Program-made: the position numbers and the translations under genes
Shown here: positions 48,423-57,395 of the stretch, piece after piece
Numbering within the stretch: position 1 is the first letter of the stretch
Layout: each line of letters opens with the position of its first letter
The notes under the pieces: generated by a model
What the model saw: only the letters and a program-made list of their open reading frames with translations
What the model was told of the DNA's origin: nothing
Databases searched by the model: none
Assembly: GCA_944354265.1 (NCBI GenBank)
Contig: CALVPX010000003.1
Location: 18,815 to 82,814 of the forward strand
DNA length: 64,000 nt
Source: an uncultured Clostridia bacterium
GTDB taxonomy: Bacteria; Bacillota; Clostridia; Christensenellales; Borkfalkiaceae
Reading direction: 5' to 3'

Positions 48423-49505
48423 TCACAGCAGAATACATATCACCCCGCCCTTGCCCTCGTTGACGATGCGGGTTATTGCCTTGCGGAGCTTTAAGCGGGT
48501 GTCCTCCTGCATGCCGTTGACCTTGCCGGCAAGCCCCTCCTCCACCATTCCTATGAGCGACTTGCCGAAGAGATTTGTGTTCCACATGGCCTGCGGGTCC
48601 TTTTCAAAGCCGCTCATGATCTCCCCCACCATCGCCTCGGACTGAGAGGCGGCACCCATTATGGGATTGACCTCGCCGCAGACATCCACCTTTACTATGT
48701 GGTAGCTCGGGGCGGTGGCCTTGAGCTTTACTCCCACGTTGGAGCCCTGACGAACGACTGAGGGCTTTTCGAGGCTTAAATCTTCGCCCGTGGGCTGAAC
48801 AATGCCGTAGCCCGTGACGCGGGCGCACTCCAAGGCGTCCTTTACCTTGTCGTAATTTTTGCGCGCCTGCGCGGCGCCCACCACGAAGGACATCAAAGAA
48901 CTTTCGTCCGATATGCGCTCGCCGGCAGTTTCGGACAGCATGTCGAAGAACGCATCGTCCTTTATTTTTGCAGTGACCGTCACGGTGCCGTCGGCGGGGG
49001 AAATGTCCACCTCGGTTTCGGGCTGCCAACATGTGCTTTCATTGAGCAGCTGACTGAAGGCCTGACAGTCCTCGAGGCAGTTGACCTTGGCGGCGCACGA
49101 CCGCACGCGCTCTATAAGCTCCGACACAGCCGAATTTGTTGCGGGGAGCGAACGCACCCACGCGGGAATTTTGACGTTTATTGTGCAAACGGGGAACAAA
49201 AACAGCAGTTTGCGCATTATTTTGTCGAGCTCTGACGGGGTAAGTTGCTCCGCAGACTCAACGACGGCGCAGGGCAGCCCGCGCTTTATGAGGGGCGAAG
49301 CCGCCTCCTCCCCCACTGCCACCGCGGCGCGGCAGTTTTCACAGCCGTCGCAGAAGGTGACGGGGCAGTCCTCCCCGCCGAATATTTCAGACAGAGCGCC
49401 GTTGAAGGCCTGCGCGCGCGGCTGCCCGTCCGCACAGACAACTCCTATGACCGCCCTTCCGCCGCACCTCGACGCAATATCGTAATAAACACTGTCGTTT
49501 GGCAT
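48423..49505 (-). CDS. SpoIVA-type spore coat base-layer protein lacking the NTPase core
   Basis: 360 aa versus 492 in B. subtilis SpoIVA. Residues ~180-360 match the SpoIVA middle/C-terminal domains strongly (YDKVKDALECARVTGYGIVQ, VVRQGSNVGVKLKATAPSYH, MWNTNLFGKSL, TRIVNEGKGGVICILL), including the conserved C-terminal tip that anchors the coat. The N terminus aligns too (YDIASRCGGRAVIGVV), but the expected Walker A (GxxxxGKS/T) is CADGQPRAQ, and about 130 residues with Walker B and sensor are missing. The shortened region has CDGCENC (52-58), a possible metal site. The start is ATG 49503-49505 with GGAGG; an upstream ATG adds 19 unrelated residues. ATP-driven polymerisation is therefore unlikely; it may be a divergent SpoIVA or a paralogue. 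Confidence 0.85.
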   Translation of the reverse strand: MPNDSVYYDIASRCGGRAVIGVVCADGQPRAQAFNGALSEIFGGEDCPVTFCDGCENCRAAVAVGEEAASPLIKRGLPCAVVESAEQLTPSELDKIMRKLLFLFPVCTINVKIPAWVRSLPATNSAVSELIERVRSCAAKVNCLEDCQAFSQLLNESTCWQPETEVDISPADGTVTVTAKIKDDAFFDMLSETAGERISDESSLMSFVVGAAQARKNYDKVKDALECARVTGYGIVQPTGEDLSLEKPSVVRQGSNVGVKLKATAPSYHIVKVDVCGEVNPIMGAASQSEAMVGEIMSGFEKDPQAMWNTNLFGKSLIGMVEEGLAGKVNGMQEDTRLKLRKAITRIVNEGKGGVICILL

Positions 49506-49654
49506 AAATTTCCTCCAAGTCTTTATGCTATAACATATTTGCCCCGCCCCCGAATTATGCAAAAAAATTGCCGCGCCCGCCGTTAACTCACGGCGGGTGC
49601 AGCGATTTAAGGGAATTCCTGAAAGATATGTAAAATAAATATTAGCACCACAAT
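49506..49654 (-). other. spoIVA-like gene upstream region
   Basis: An AT/GC-mixed stretch with a CCGCCGTGAGTTAACGGCGG-type inverted repeat (CCCGCCGTTAACTCACGGCGGG). No gene and no confident promoter; sporulation sigma-E/K elements could not be assigned. Confidence 0.35.
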
Positions 49655-49899
49655 GTCATACTGAGCGACGAACGAGGCGTTTCATAGCAATGTGGACATC
49701 CACATTGCGTGCCGAAGTGAGAAGAGCGAGCACCTAACAATGTGCGAGCGGTGACTGAGCGTGGCGTTGTCCTTACGCCACACGAGACGCAGGGTGAAAC
49801 CCTGCGTAGTCGAATATATCTAGCCGGGTCATAAACAAACAAGATCTTTCGACTGCGCACGTCGGGCAGAAAAGCCCTCCGTGCTTCGCTCAAGATGAC
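49655..49899. repeat. GTCATACTGAG / AAGATGAC repeat, long form (inverted)
   Basis: Runs from GTCATACTGAGCGACG to GCTCAAGATGAC, the reverse orientation of the GTCATCTTGAG repeats, with an internal block CACCTAACAATGTGCGAGCG shared in inverse with the long GTCATTTCGA copies. Confidence 0.75.
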
Positions 49900-49961
49900 A
49901 GGGGAGAGCGATAATTAAACGCCTTTCATCAACTCACCAATTTAAAAACAAGCCTTGAAAA

Positions 49962-51149
49962 TTACCTGCACTCGGTGGTGAAGCGGTAGAACTCGTCCAC
50001 TTCTTCCTGCGTTTTGAAGTTGGCAACGAACATTCTGTCGCCCATGGCGCCCGACAGCGCCTTGGCAACGCGCTGACAAATTTTCATCGCTCTGCCGTAG
50101 CGCGCAAGCACTTCGCCGTCGCCGTGGATATAGGGCTTGCCGTCGCGGCGGCCGACGAACGCGCAGTAGAACCGCTCGCCCGTGCCCTTGGAGGACGAGT
50201 CGAAAGCCACCATATCCGCCCAAATTTTGTAGACGTCGGTCGAATTTGCGTAGTTCATCATCTCGGGAGAGATGCCGCCCGAGGGACGCATGTTGACCTC
50301 TAAAGCGACCACTTCGCCCTTTTTGCCTATATGTTGGTCGCAGTTGAGCCTGAAAAATTCAAAGTGGATGAAGCGCGACTTTACCCCGAAGGCCTTGAGC
50401 GCCCTGCGGCCTGCATCGCGCACGTCGTCGAAGGGTTTATTTACTATGTAAAACATGGAGCTGTCGCCCGTGTTGACCACGTCCATGAGAGAGCCCAAGG
50501 TGACGTTGCCCGTCTCGAAGATGGGCTCGCCCTTGGAGTTGACAATTGCGTCGTAGGAGTTGACGGTGGCGTCGATATACTCCTCCATTATATAGCTTAT
50601 GGGCATCTTTGTGGCAAAAAAGCGTTCGAGGTCGCTGTCCGAGCTCAGCCTGTGGGTGTCGCTTGCGCCCACGCCGTTATCGGGCTTGGCGATTACGGGA
50701 TAGCCCACTTCTGCAATGAACTTTTTGCAGGCCGCAGGGGAAGTTACCAAACAGTAGCGCGCCGTCTTTATGCCCGCTTTTTTGTAGCAGGCCTTCATGG
50801 CGGACTTGAGCTTGACGCTCTTCATGTCGCCGTCCTTGAAGCCTGTGGTTATGTTGAATTCAGTGCGCAGATGGGCGTCGCGCTCAAGCCAATATTCGTT
50901 GTTGCTCTCAAGCCAATCTATCTTGCCGTAACGGAAGGTGTAGAAGGCGACGGCGCGGAATACCTCGTCGTAATTTGCAAGGTCGGACACCTTGTAATAT
51001 TCCGTCAGACTGCTCTTGAGTTCGGGCAGCAGGTTGAAGTAGTCACAGTCGCCTATGCCGAGCACGTTGAAGCCGTTGTCCTTTAAGTGACGGCAGAAAT
51101 GCCAATAATTTTCGGGAAAGTTGGGTGAGATAAATATAAAGTTTTTCAT
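49962..51149 (-). CDS. ATP-grasp family protein, carboxylate-amine-ligase-like
   Basis: 395 aa. The N-terminal pre-ATP-grasp domain (MKNFIFISPNFPENYWHFC) is followed by the ATP-grasp fold with GYPVIAKPDNGVGASDTHRL (about 149-168), YIMEEYIDATVNSYDAIV, RFIHFEFFRL and the metal-binding VVALEVNMRPSGGISPEMMN. It resembles PurK/carbamoyl-phosphate-like ATP-grasp enzymes of unknown substrate common in gut anaerobes. GGAG lies 5 nt before the ATG. No operon partner explains its role; a hairpin array lies directly upstream and forms the leader. Confidence 0.85.
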   Translation of the reverse strand: MKNFIFISPNFPENYWHFCRHLKDNGFNVLGIGDCDYFNLLPELKSSLTEYYKVSDLANYDEVFRAVAFYTFRYGKIDWLESNNEYWLERDAHLRTEFNITTGFKDGDMKSVKLKSAMKACYKKAGIKTARYCLVTSPAACKKFIAEVGYPVIAKPDNGVGASDTHRLSSDSDLERFFATKMPISYIMEEYIDATVNSYDAIVNSKGEPIFETGNVTLGSLMDVVNTGDSSMFYIVNKPFDDVRDAGRRALKAFGVKSRFIHFEFFRLNCDQHIGKKGEVVALEVNMRPSGGISPEMMNYANSTDVYKIWADMVAFDSSSKGTGERFYCAFVGRRDGKPYIHGDGEVLARYGRAMKICQRVAKALSGAMGDRMFVANFKTQEEVDEFYRFTTECR

Positions 51150-51177
51150 TTGTTCTCCTTAGTAAGGGTAGCGAATA

Positions 51178-51417
51178 GCAAGACGAGTCTTGCGTGAAAT
51201 GCACTCCGTGCGTGAAATGCGCCAAACGCCCGATATGCAAATCAATCTACGCCAATGGCGCGTGAAATGCAACATAAATGTTGCGTTGAGGCAGACGATA
51301 ATTATTTTATATTTTTTTACCTCAACGCGCGGCATGGGCGCGCATTTCACAGACGCAAGGCGTCTATTTCACAACGCTTTAGCGGTATTTCACACACGGC
51401 ATCGCCGTGTATTTCAC
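51178..51417 (+). repeat. Composite hairpin-array element, full copy (forward)
   Basis: Left: GCAAGAC/GTCTTGC, GCAC/GTGC, GCGCCA/TGGCGC (long loop), GCAACAT/ATGTTGC with GTGAAAT; core GTTGAGGCAGACGATAA ... ACCTCAAC; right: GCGCGGC/GGGCGCGC, AGACGC/GCGTCT, an imperfect AACGC stem, ACACGGC/GCCGTGT with ATTTCAC. The core's outer pair changed together from GTTGTGG/CCACAAC to GTTGAGG/CCTCAAC. Confidence 0.88.
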
Positions 51418-51426
51418 TCCTTACCC

Positions 51427-52347
51427 CTAAATGTGTTCAGTCATGAATTCGGCGATGTCCGCCATGACCTGAGGGGCACAGTCCTCGTTTAAAATTTCGT
51501 GGCGGGCGCCCGAATATATGGTCATCTCCACGTCGTCCAAGCCCGCGGCGTTGTATTTGTTGTACAACTTTACAACGCCCTTTGAGTAGGAACCGACGGG
51601 GTCGTCGCTGCCGGCGACGAGAAGGACAGGCAGGTTTTTGGGAGTATTCTTTATTGTTGAATGCCTGCAAGCCTGACCTACTATTGAAAAGAGCGTCTTG
51701 AAGCCGCCGCAGGTAAAGGTTACGCCGCACAGCTCGTCCGCCATGTAGTTATCCACATTGGCCCTGTTTACGCTCAGCCAATCGTAGGGCGTGCGCCTTT
51801 GAGTTTTTTTGTTATAGGAGCCGAAGGCAAGCTTATCTATGAAGGGTGAGCGGTGCTTCCACCCCCTGAAGAGCGCCACGAGCGACGCGGCCGCCCTGCC
51901 GAAGCCCGTCAGGGCGGCGGGTTGAAAGCCCGTGCCCATGATTATTGCGCCCGCAAATTGGTTGCCGCAGTCGGCAATGCATTTTCTTGCAAAGAATGAG
52001 CCCATGGAGTGCCCCATTATAAAGAAAGGGAGCGAACCTGTCTCCTCACGCACGGTCTGCGTGAGGCGGCGGATGTCCTTTAACACTGTGGCGGAGCCGT
52101 CGCCACCGTCAAAGTAGCCAAGCTCCCTTGCGGAGAGCACGGACTTGCCGTGCCCGAGGTGGTCCTCCGCAAAGACGAGAAAGCCGCGCGAGGCGAGATA
52201 TTCTGCAAGGGGCGCATAGCGCAGGGCGTATTCGGCCATGCCGTGGATTATCTGCACCGCGGCGCGGATTGCCCCTTGGGGGCGCCATATGTAGGCGTGA
52301 ATTGTAGTTTTTTTATCTGAAGAAGGATATGTTATTTCCTGATACAT
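51427..52347 (-). CDS. Alpha/beta hydrolase, lysophospholipase/monoacylglycerol-lipase type
   Basis: 306 aa of the serine aminopeptidase S33 (Hydrolase_4) family. Oxyanion region IIHGMAEYALRY, nucleophile elbow IMGHSMGSFFA (Ser near 116), catalytic Asp in VLLVAGSDDPVGSYS and His in YSGARHEILNED. It probably hydrolyses acylglycerols or lysophospholipids; the substrate is not determinable. ATG 52345-52347 is chosen over the TTG two codons upstream; neither has a good Shine-Dalgarno, although a TATAAT occurs at 52375-52380. Hairpin and TIR repeats surround it. Confidence 0.87.
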   Translation of the reverse strand: MYQEITYPSSDKKTTIHAYIWRPQGAIRAAVQIIHGMAEYALRYAPLAEYLASRGFLVFAEDHLGHGKSVLSARELGYFDGGDGSATVLKDIRRLTQTVREETGSLPFFIMGHSMGSFFARKCIADCGNQFAGAIIMGTGFQPAALTGFGRAAASLVALFRGWKHRSPFIDKLAFGSYNKKTQRRTPYDWLSVNRANVDNYMADELCGVTFTCGGFKTLFSIVGQACRHSTIKNTPKNLPVLLVAGSDDPVGSYSKGVVKLYNKYNAAGLDDVEMTIYSGARHEILNEDCAPQVMADIAEFMTEHI

Positions 52348-52403
52348 AGGCAAAGTTAGAGGACGAGTAAAAATATTATAGGGACGTGTGCAGGCACCTC
52401 TTG

Positions 52404-52539
52404 CCCCCCTTGTGTAAAGGGGAGACGGTTTGGGATATCCAAACCGAGGGGGGATTGTAGGCGCGTAAGCGCCGTAAAAATTAAAGAATAAACAATCCCT
52501 CAGGCGCGTCCGCGCCAGCTCCCTTTACACAAGGGAGCC
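52404..52539. repeat. TIR element with CTTGTGTAAAGGG ends, copy 3
   Basis: CCCCCTTGTGTAAAGGGGAG ... CTCCCTTTACACAAGGGAG, about 136 bp. The internal sequence differs from copies 1-2 (GGTTTGGGATATCCAAACC and GGCGCGTAAGCGCC hairpins), but GGGGATTGT/ACAATCCC is kept. Confidence 0.8.
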
Positions 52540-52577
52540 ATGCGCAGTTTTCAATTCATGCACTTAAAAAGTGCAAC

Positions 52578-53606
52578 TCACTTCTTCCCCTTCAGCATGG
52601 CCCTTAAACGCGATATATTGTCGGGCGAAAGGGGAACTTCGCCCCGCTCTATCTGTTCGGCGAGGGTCAGAACCGCCTGCGTTGCAGGGACGGCCATGCC
52701 CGCCCTTTGGGCGTGTTCGGCGACGACGCCGCTGACAAAGTCGATGTCGCACTTTTTGCCCGCGGCGAGGTCGAAATACATGCCCGAGACGAGGTTTTTG
52801 TGCTTTTTCATGGCGACGGGGATTATAAGAAAGGACAGCACCCTCTTGAACGCCCCGTTGTAGTTGAGCCATTTTACGGGGTCGTGCCCCTGAATTTTGG
52901 CGGGAGTGACTCCGCTTGCCAAGGCACAATCTATGCCCTCCTTCAGGAGGCGCTGTGCAAGGGCGCGGCTGTTTGCGCCACTTGCAATTTTGCCGAAGGT
53001 GAGCGACGTGACCGCCGACAGGGAAGAAAATGCAGAGTTGACAATGAGCTTTGACCAACGGGCGCCCAAAAAGTTTTCAAGCGCCTCCACCCTGCCCGCA
53101 CATTCAAGATAGGGAATGAACAGGTTTACCTTGTCATTTTTGCCGAAGGGCGAGCCGATGGACATTGTCATGGCGTCGAGCGAGGAGGTGAGCATGACCT
53201 GCCCGGGCTGAACGAAGGTTGCACCCCATGATATGGCGCAGCCAACGGTGTTTTGCTCCCCCGCAACTGCCGCCACGGAAGGTTCGGGCAGGCCGTTTTG
53301 GGTGGTGCATATGGCGCCGCCCTCCGCAAGGTAGTCCATCAAAAAGGAGACAACCTCGGAGTTGAAGCGCTGTTTGGTCATTAAAAATATTAAATCGTAC
53401 CTGCCCGTCATCTGTTCGGGCAGAAGGGCGGTCACCCTTTGGGTGAAGCCGCCGCCCTCCGCAAACATCACCTGTGCGCCCTTTGCATTGAGCGCGGCGA
53501 CGTGCTGACGGTTGCGGGTTATTAAATCTATCTGTTTGCCTGCGCGGGCTATGTATGCGCCGAGCACTGTGCCCATTGCGCCCGCGCCGTAGATACATGC
53601 GCGCAT
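52578..53606 (-). CDS. Ketopantoate reductase-family (ApbA/PanE) oxidoreductase
   Basis: 342 aa. An N-terminal Rossmann fold MRACIYGAGAMGTVLGAYIA, LIFLMTKQRFNSEVV and TTQNGLPEPSVAAV typical of 2-dehydropantoate 2-reductases; the C-terminal helical domain has ARWSKLIVNSAFSSLSAVTS (catalytic Lys region: W-x-K-L-x-x-N). It would reduce ketopantoate to pantoate for coenzyme A or a related 2-ketoacid; no other pan gene is nearby. ATG 53604-53606 lies 1 nt after the SGNH esterase stop with GAGAGG upstream, so the two are co-translated, a hint that it may serve a different ketoacid. Confidence 0.87.
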   Translation of the reverse strand: MRACIYGAGAMGTVLGAYIARAGKQIDLITRNRQHVAALNAKGAQVMFAEGGGFTQRVTALLPEQMTGRYDLIFLMTKQRFNSEVVSFLMDYLAEGGAICTTQNGLPEPSVAAVAGEQNTVGCAISWGATFVQPGQVMLTSSLDAMTMSIGSPFGKNDKVNLFIPYLECAGRVEALENFLGARWSKLIVNSAFSSLSAVTSLTFGKIASGANSRALAQRLLKEGIDCALASGVTPAKIQGHDPVKWLNYNGAFKRVLSFLIIPVAMKKHKNLVSGMYFDLAAGKKCDIDFVSGVVAEHAQRAGMAVPATQAVLTLAEQIERGEVPLSPDNISRLRAMLKGKK

Positions 53607-53607
53607 A

Positions 53608-54762
53608 TCAGTACCTCTCACCGACGATATAGCCGAAGGCGAGCTTGGCCATGGCCTTATAGGCCTCCTCAGAGGGGTGAAGATGGTCGCCGCTGTCGAA
53701 GCCTTCGGCAAAGGCAGAAGGGTCGCTGTGCGAGCGGATGGCCTCGTCAAAGTCGATACACCCCTTGATATTGTCAAGCGAGCGCGCCCAATCGTTGAAG
53801 GCGGTGCGCAGTTCTTCGCGGAAGGGGGCGTATGTGCGCCAACCCTTTATGGGAAGAAGGGTGCCTATGTAGACATCAAGCCCGTACTTTTTGGCGATTG
53901 AAAGGTACTCCCCTATTCCCTCTTCAAGCTGACCTGCGGTGGGCAGATCGCTCATGGGACGGAAGGGGTTTATGTCCGTGCCGACGGGGTGGATTATGTC
54001 GTTTATGCCCTGCTGTATGATTACAGTATCCGCCCCGCTGACGGTGGAAATTTCGCGCTCGAAGCGGTGGTGGCCGGAGAGTCCGTAACTTTCGTAAGTG
54101 ATGCAGTTGTATTCGCGCAGCACCCTTGTGCCGCTTGCCGCCCTGCGCACGATAGCCGTGCAGTTGTAGGGGTCGTTCATGCACTCGAGCGCGAGGTAGT
54201 CGGCCCAACTCTGCGCCGTTATGGAGTCGCCGTAGAGTATTACGGCGCGCTTGTCGTCGTCGGTGTATAAGTCAAGCCCGCAGAAGAAATAGAAGGTGCT
54301 GAGCGTGCGCGTCCTGTTGAGGGGCAGCACCTGCGAAAAGGTGCAGTCTCCCACGGAGAAGAAGCCCTTTGAAAGGGGGCCGACCGTCACTACGCCCGTG
54401 CGCATGAGAGTGAAGTCGGCAAGGTATATGCTGACCGCAAGCACGCCCTTGGGCTTTATGCGGAAGATGATTTCGTCGGAGAATACCTCCTCCCCTGCCT
54501 GAATGGTTACGCTCTCCTCCCCGCCGAAGGTGACGAGGCGGGCGTTGTGCAGACTTATTTCCCTGTCGCCCATGGCGCGGGCGAGAGTTACGCGGGAGAG
54601 GGTCACGGGCTCCGTGCCGCAGAAGTTGGAAAAGTGCAGGCGCACCTTTTCGCCGCCGATGGCGCAGGTGACGGGGTAACGGAGGGTTATGTCCTTTGCG
54701 TAAGTTTCAGGTTTATGTTCGGTTATCGAGGGGGCGTTGCCCCAAACGGTCACCCATTTCAT
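53608..54762 (-). CDS. SGNH/GDSL-family esterase
   Basis: 384 aa. An N-terminal beta-rich domain (about 1-165) is followed by the SGNH hydrolase: block I ILYGDSITAQSW (Ser near 178), Gly block, IIQQGINDIIHP (Asn near 253) and the C-terminal DHLHPSEEAY (Asp/His near 358). No signal peptide, so it is probably cytoplasmic. The family removes acetyl groups from polysaccharides, among other esters. Adjacent to a GH3 glycosidase it may deacetylate oligosaccharides, an inference from the neighbour only. Confidence 0.88.
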   Translation of the reverse strand: MKWVTVWGNAPSITEHKPETYAKDITLRYPVTCAIGGEKVRLHFSNFCGTEPVTLSRVTLARAMGDREISLHNARLVTFGGEESVTIQAGEEVFSDEIIFRIKPKGVLAVSIYLADFTLMRTGVVTVGPLSKGFFSVGDCTFSQVLPLNRTRTLSTFYFFCGLDLYTDDDKRAVILYGDSITAQSWADYLALECMNDPYNCTAIVRRAASGTRVLREYNCITYESYGLSGHHRFEREISTVSGADTVIIQQGINDIIHPVGTDINPFRPMSDLPTAGQLEEGIGEYLSIAKKYGLDVYIGTLLPIKGWRTYAPFREELRTAFNDWARSLDNIKGCIDFDEAIRSHSDPSAFAEGFDSGDHLHPSEEAYKAMAKLAFGYIVGERY

Positions 54763-54801
54763 AAAAACTCCTTTCGCTCCCTCCGATGTGCGGCCGAGCG
54801 G

Positions 54802-57108
54802 CTATCTTTTAAAAATTATTTTGCGTATGCCCTTTAAAAAGTGGCCGTTGCAGGCCTCCAAAAAGCCCTCCACCTGAATGGATTTGTAGTTCATAAAGAG
54901 CAGAATGAACCTTATGGGCAGGTGATTCATGGAGTTTGCCAAGAGCTCGTCCTTGGAGCGGGAATATATGCGCGATATGAGCGCGAACAGCCCCGCAACG
55001 AAGCCCTTGCAGTATTTTAAATCGTAAATTTCGGTCATGAGGTCGGCAGTGAGGTCGCCCTTTTTGAGCTGCCGCTTGGGCTGCTCGGGGGATATGCGGC
55101 AGGCAAAGTATTCGCCGTAGCTCTGCGGCGGCCTGTCGGCCGTGACGGCGCCGCCCCTGCCGACGATTGTATGGAAGAACATGCTGCGGCTGTTTTCGCC
55201 CAAACTTACGAGGTATGTACCCCCTTCGCTCCAACATGCGCCGCGGGCGTTCCACACCCTGAAGGTGTATTCGTCGAAGGGAATGAACACGCGCTCGCTT
55301 TGCCCCGCCTGCAGAAAGACCTTTTTGAAGCCCTTGAGCTCCGCGGGGGAGCGCTCAAGTTCGGGGCGTGGCGCCTTGACATACATCTGCACCACCGTTG
55401 CTCCATCGCGGCTGCCCGTGTTGGTTACGGTGACGGCCACGCCGTCCCTTTGAGCCTTGGCGTCGGTATAGGAAAAGGTCGTATATGAGAGCCCGTAGCC
55501 GAAGGGGTATTTTACGGGAACTTCGAGGGCGTTGTAGTACTTATAGCCCACATATATGCCCTCGGCATAGTCCATTTTGTAGGGATACTTGTTGTAAATT
55601 TCGTGGCAGGACACGTCCTCCTCTTTGAGAGGGAAGGTCTCGGCAAGCCTGCCTGAGGGGTTGATTTCGCCCGTCAGCGCCTTGACGACGGCCCCGCCGC
55701 CGCTCTGCCCCGAAAGGTAGGCGTGAATGACGGCGCTGCACTTTTCGTCCCAATTCATGTCCACCACGCCGCCGCAGGAGAGCACGGCGACAATCTTTTT
55801 GCCGAGCGCCGACAGCGCGTTCAACAGGTTGAGCTGATTTTCGGGCAAACTTAAATGCGTGCGGTCGGCACTTTCAAGCTCCATGCCCTCGGGCAGGCCG
55901 AGGCACAAAACTATCGTGTCCGCCCTTTCGGCAAGTTTGAGCGCGCGATTCAAAAGTTTTTGATTTTCTTCGCCCTTGCGCTTGAAGCCCTGTTCAAAGC
56001 CTATAAAATTGAGGGGGGATTTGCCCATTGCCCCCAATATATTGTCGACAAAAGTGGGGTTGACGAGTGACGAGCCCGCGCCCTGATAGCGCGGCGTGCG
56101 GGCAAAGTCGCCGATGAGCGCCACGCGCTCGCTAAAGCTCAAGGGCAGGGCGCCGCCGTCGTTTTTGAGGAGTACGAGGCTGTTTTCTGCACAGCGGCGG
56201 GCAAAGCTTGAGTGGGCGAACCAATCGACGTCCTTTACCGCGGCCGAGCGCACCGCGCGCGAAAACGAAAGCTGACGGTAAATGCTCTCGTCGACCAAAT
56301 TTTCGTCCAAACGGCCGTCCATCACGGCCTCCTCAACTTCCTTTGCCGAGAAGTAGCAGCGGGGCATCTCCAAATCGACCCCCGCCTTTACCGAGGCGAC
56401 CTTGTCGTAGGTGCCGCCCCAATCGGAGACGACGAGGCCGTCAAAGCCCCACTCGGTGCGCAAAATGTCGGTTACGAGCCTCTTGCTTGAATTGCAGTAC
56501 TCGCCGTTGACCTTGTTGTATGCCGTCATTACGGCGGCGGGCCTGCCCTCCTTTACGGCAATTTCAAAGCCGGTGAGGTATGTTTCGCGCAGCGTCTGCT
56601 CGTCGACGCGGCAGTCGTAGACCATGCGAGCGCGCTCGCGCGAATTGACGGCAAAGTGCTTTATGCACGAAGCCGTGCCGTTGGCCTGAATGCCCCGCAC
56701 ATATGCCGCGGCGAGCTTGCCGGAGAGATAGGGATCCTCTGAAAAGTACTCAAAGTTTCTGCCGCACTTGGGGCTGCGCTTGACATTCAGCCCGGGGCCG
56801 AGCACCATGGAGACGCCCATATACGCCGCCTCGGCGCCGAGATGACGGCCGAGCTCTTCGCCAAGCTCGGTATCCCAACTGCATGCCATTGCCGCCGCCG
56901 TGGGGAAGCAGGTTGAAGGACACGAAGTGCCGAGGCCGAGATGGTTGGGCATTTTGTCCTGCACCCTGAGGCCGTGGGGGCCGTCTGAAAGGGTGACCGC
57001 CTCCATGCCTACCTCTTCACATTCGGCGGACTGCCAAAAGGCTGAGCCCGTTAAAAGCTTTGCCTTTTTATGTATTGATAATTTTTGAATGTTCTGTCTG
57101 TCGTTCAT
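54802..57108 (-). CDS. Glycoside hydrolase family 3 beta-glucosidase-like enzyme
   Basis: 768 aa. The N-terminal GH3 barrel contains SDGPHGLR, the KHF block CIKHFAVNSRE and the nucleophile GLVVSDWGGTYD (Asp near 233). The C-terminal alpha/beta domain (CLGLPEGMELESADR, GGVVDMNWDEKCSAVIHAYLSGQSGG, NPSGRLAETFP) leads to YPFGYGLSYTTF, and a fibronectin-like domain follows (about 560-670). An unusual ~90-residue extra tail (LMTEIYDLKYCKGFVAGLF onward) has hydrophobic helices and a basic end. No signal peptide. Likely hydrolyses imported beta-glucosides or beta-xylosides. Start ATG at 57106-57108. Confidence 0.92.
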   Translation of the reverse strand: MNDRQNIQKLSIHKKAKLLTGSAFWQSAECEEVGMEAVTLSDGPHGLRVQDKMPNHLGLGTSCPSTCFPTAAAMACSWDTELGEELGRHLGAEAAYMGVSMVLGPGLNVKRSPKCGRNFEYFSEDPYLSGKLAAAYVRGIQANGTASCIKHFAVNSRERARMVYDCRVDEQTLRETYLTGFEIAVKEGRPAAVMTAYNKVNGEYCNSSKRLVTDILRTEWGFDGLVVSDWGGTYDKVASVKAGVDLEMPRCYFSAKEVEEAVMDGRLDENLVDESIYRQLSFSRAVRSAAVKDVDWFAHSSFARRCAENSLVLLKNDGGALPLSFSERVALIGDFARTPRYQGAGSSLVNPTFVDNILGAMGKSPLNFIGFEQGFKRKGEENQKLLNRALKLAERADTIVLCLGLPEGMELESADRTHLSLPENQLNLLNALSALGKKIVAVLSCGGVVDMNWDEKCSAVIHAYLSGQSGGGAVVKALTGEINPSGRLAETFPLKEEDVSCHEIYNKYPYKMDYAEGIYVGYKYYNALEVPVKYPFGYGLSYTTFSYTDAKAQRDGVAVTVTNTGSRDGATVVQMYVKAPRPELERSPAELKGFKKVFLQAGQSERVFIPFDEYTFRVWNARGACWSEGGTYLVSLGENSRSMFFHTIVGRGGAVTADRPPQSYGEYFACRISPEQPKRQLKKGDLTADLMTEIYDLKYCKGFVAGLFALISRIYSRSKDELLANSMNHLPIRFILLFMNYKSIQVEGFLEACNGHFLKGIRKIIFKR

Positions 57109-57216
57109 AGGTAGGGAATTTTTCTTATATGCGGCATTATACCACTATTTTAGGTTGATTGCAACATATTGCCACGCATTTGACGCATGAAAATTTACCG
57201 CAATATCCCTCTCTCC

Positions 57217-57351
57217 GTCATTTCGACCGAAGTGAGCGGTAGCGAACGAAGTGGAGAAATCTAACTGTAAAGTCCGTTCTTGTAAAAAAATATATTTGCA
57301 ATAATATCGACCGAATATTACTGTCAGATTTCTCGACAAGCTCGAAATGAC
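57217..57351. repeat. GTCATTTCGA palindromic repeat
   Basis: GTCATTTCGACCGAAGTGAG...GTGGAGAAATCT to AGATTTCTCGACAAGCTCGAAATGAC, 135 bp with a unique AT-rich centre. Confidence 0.8.
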
Positions 57352-57395
57352 ATACTATATTTTTCGACCGTTTGCCGCAATTTGCAGAAACGGAC

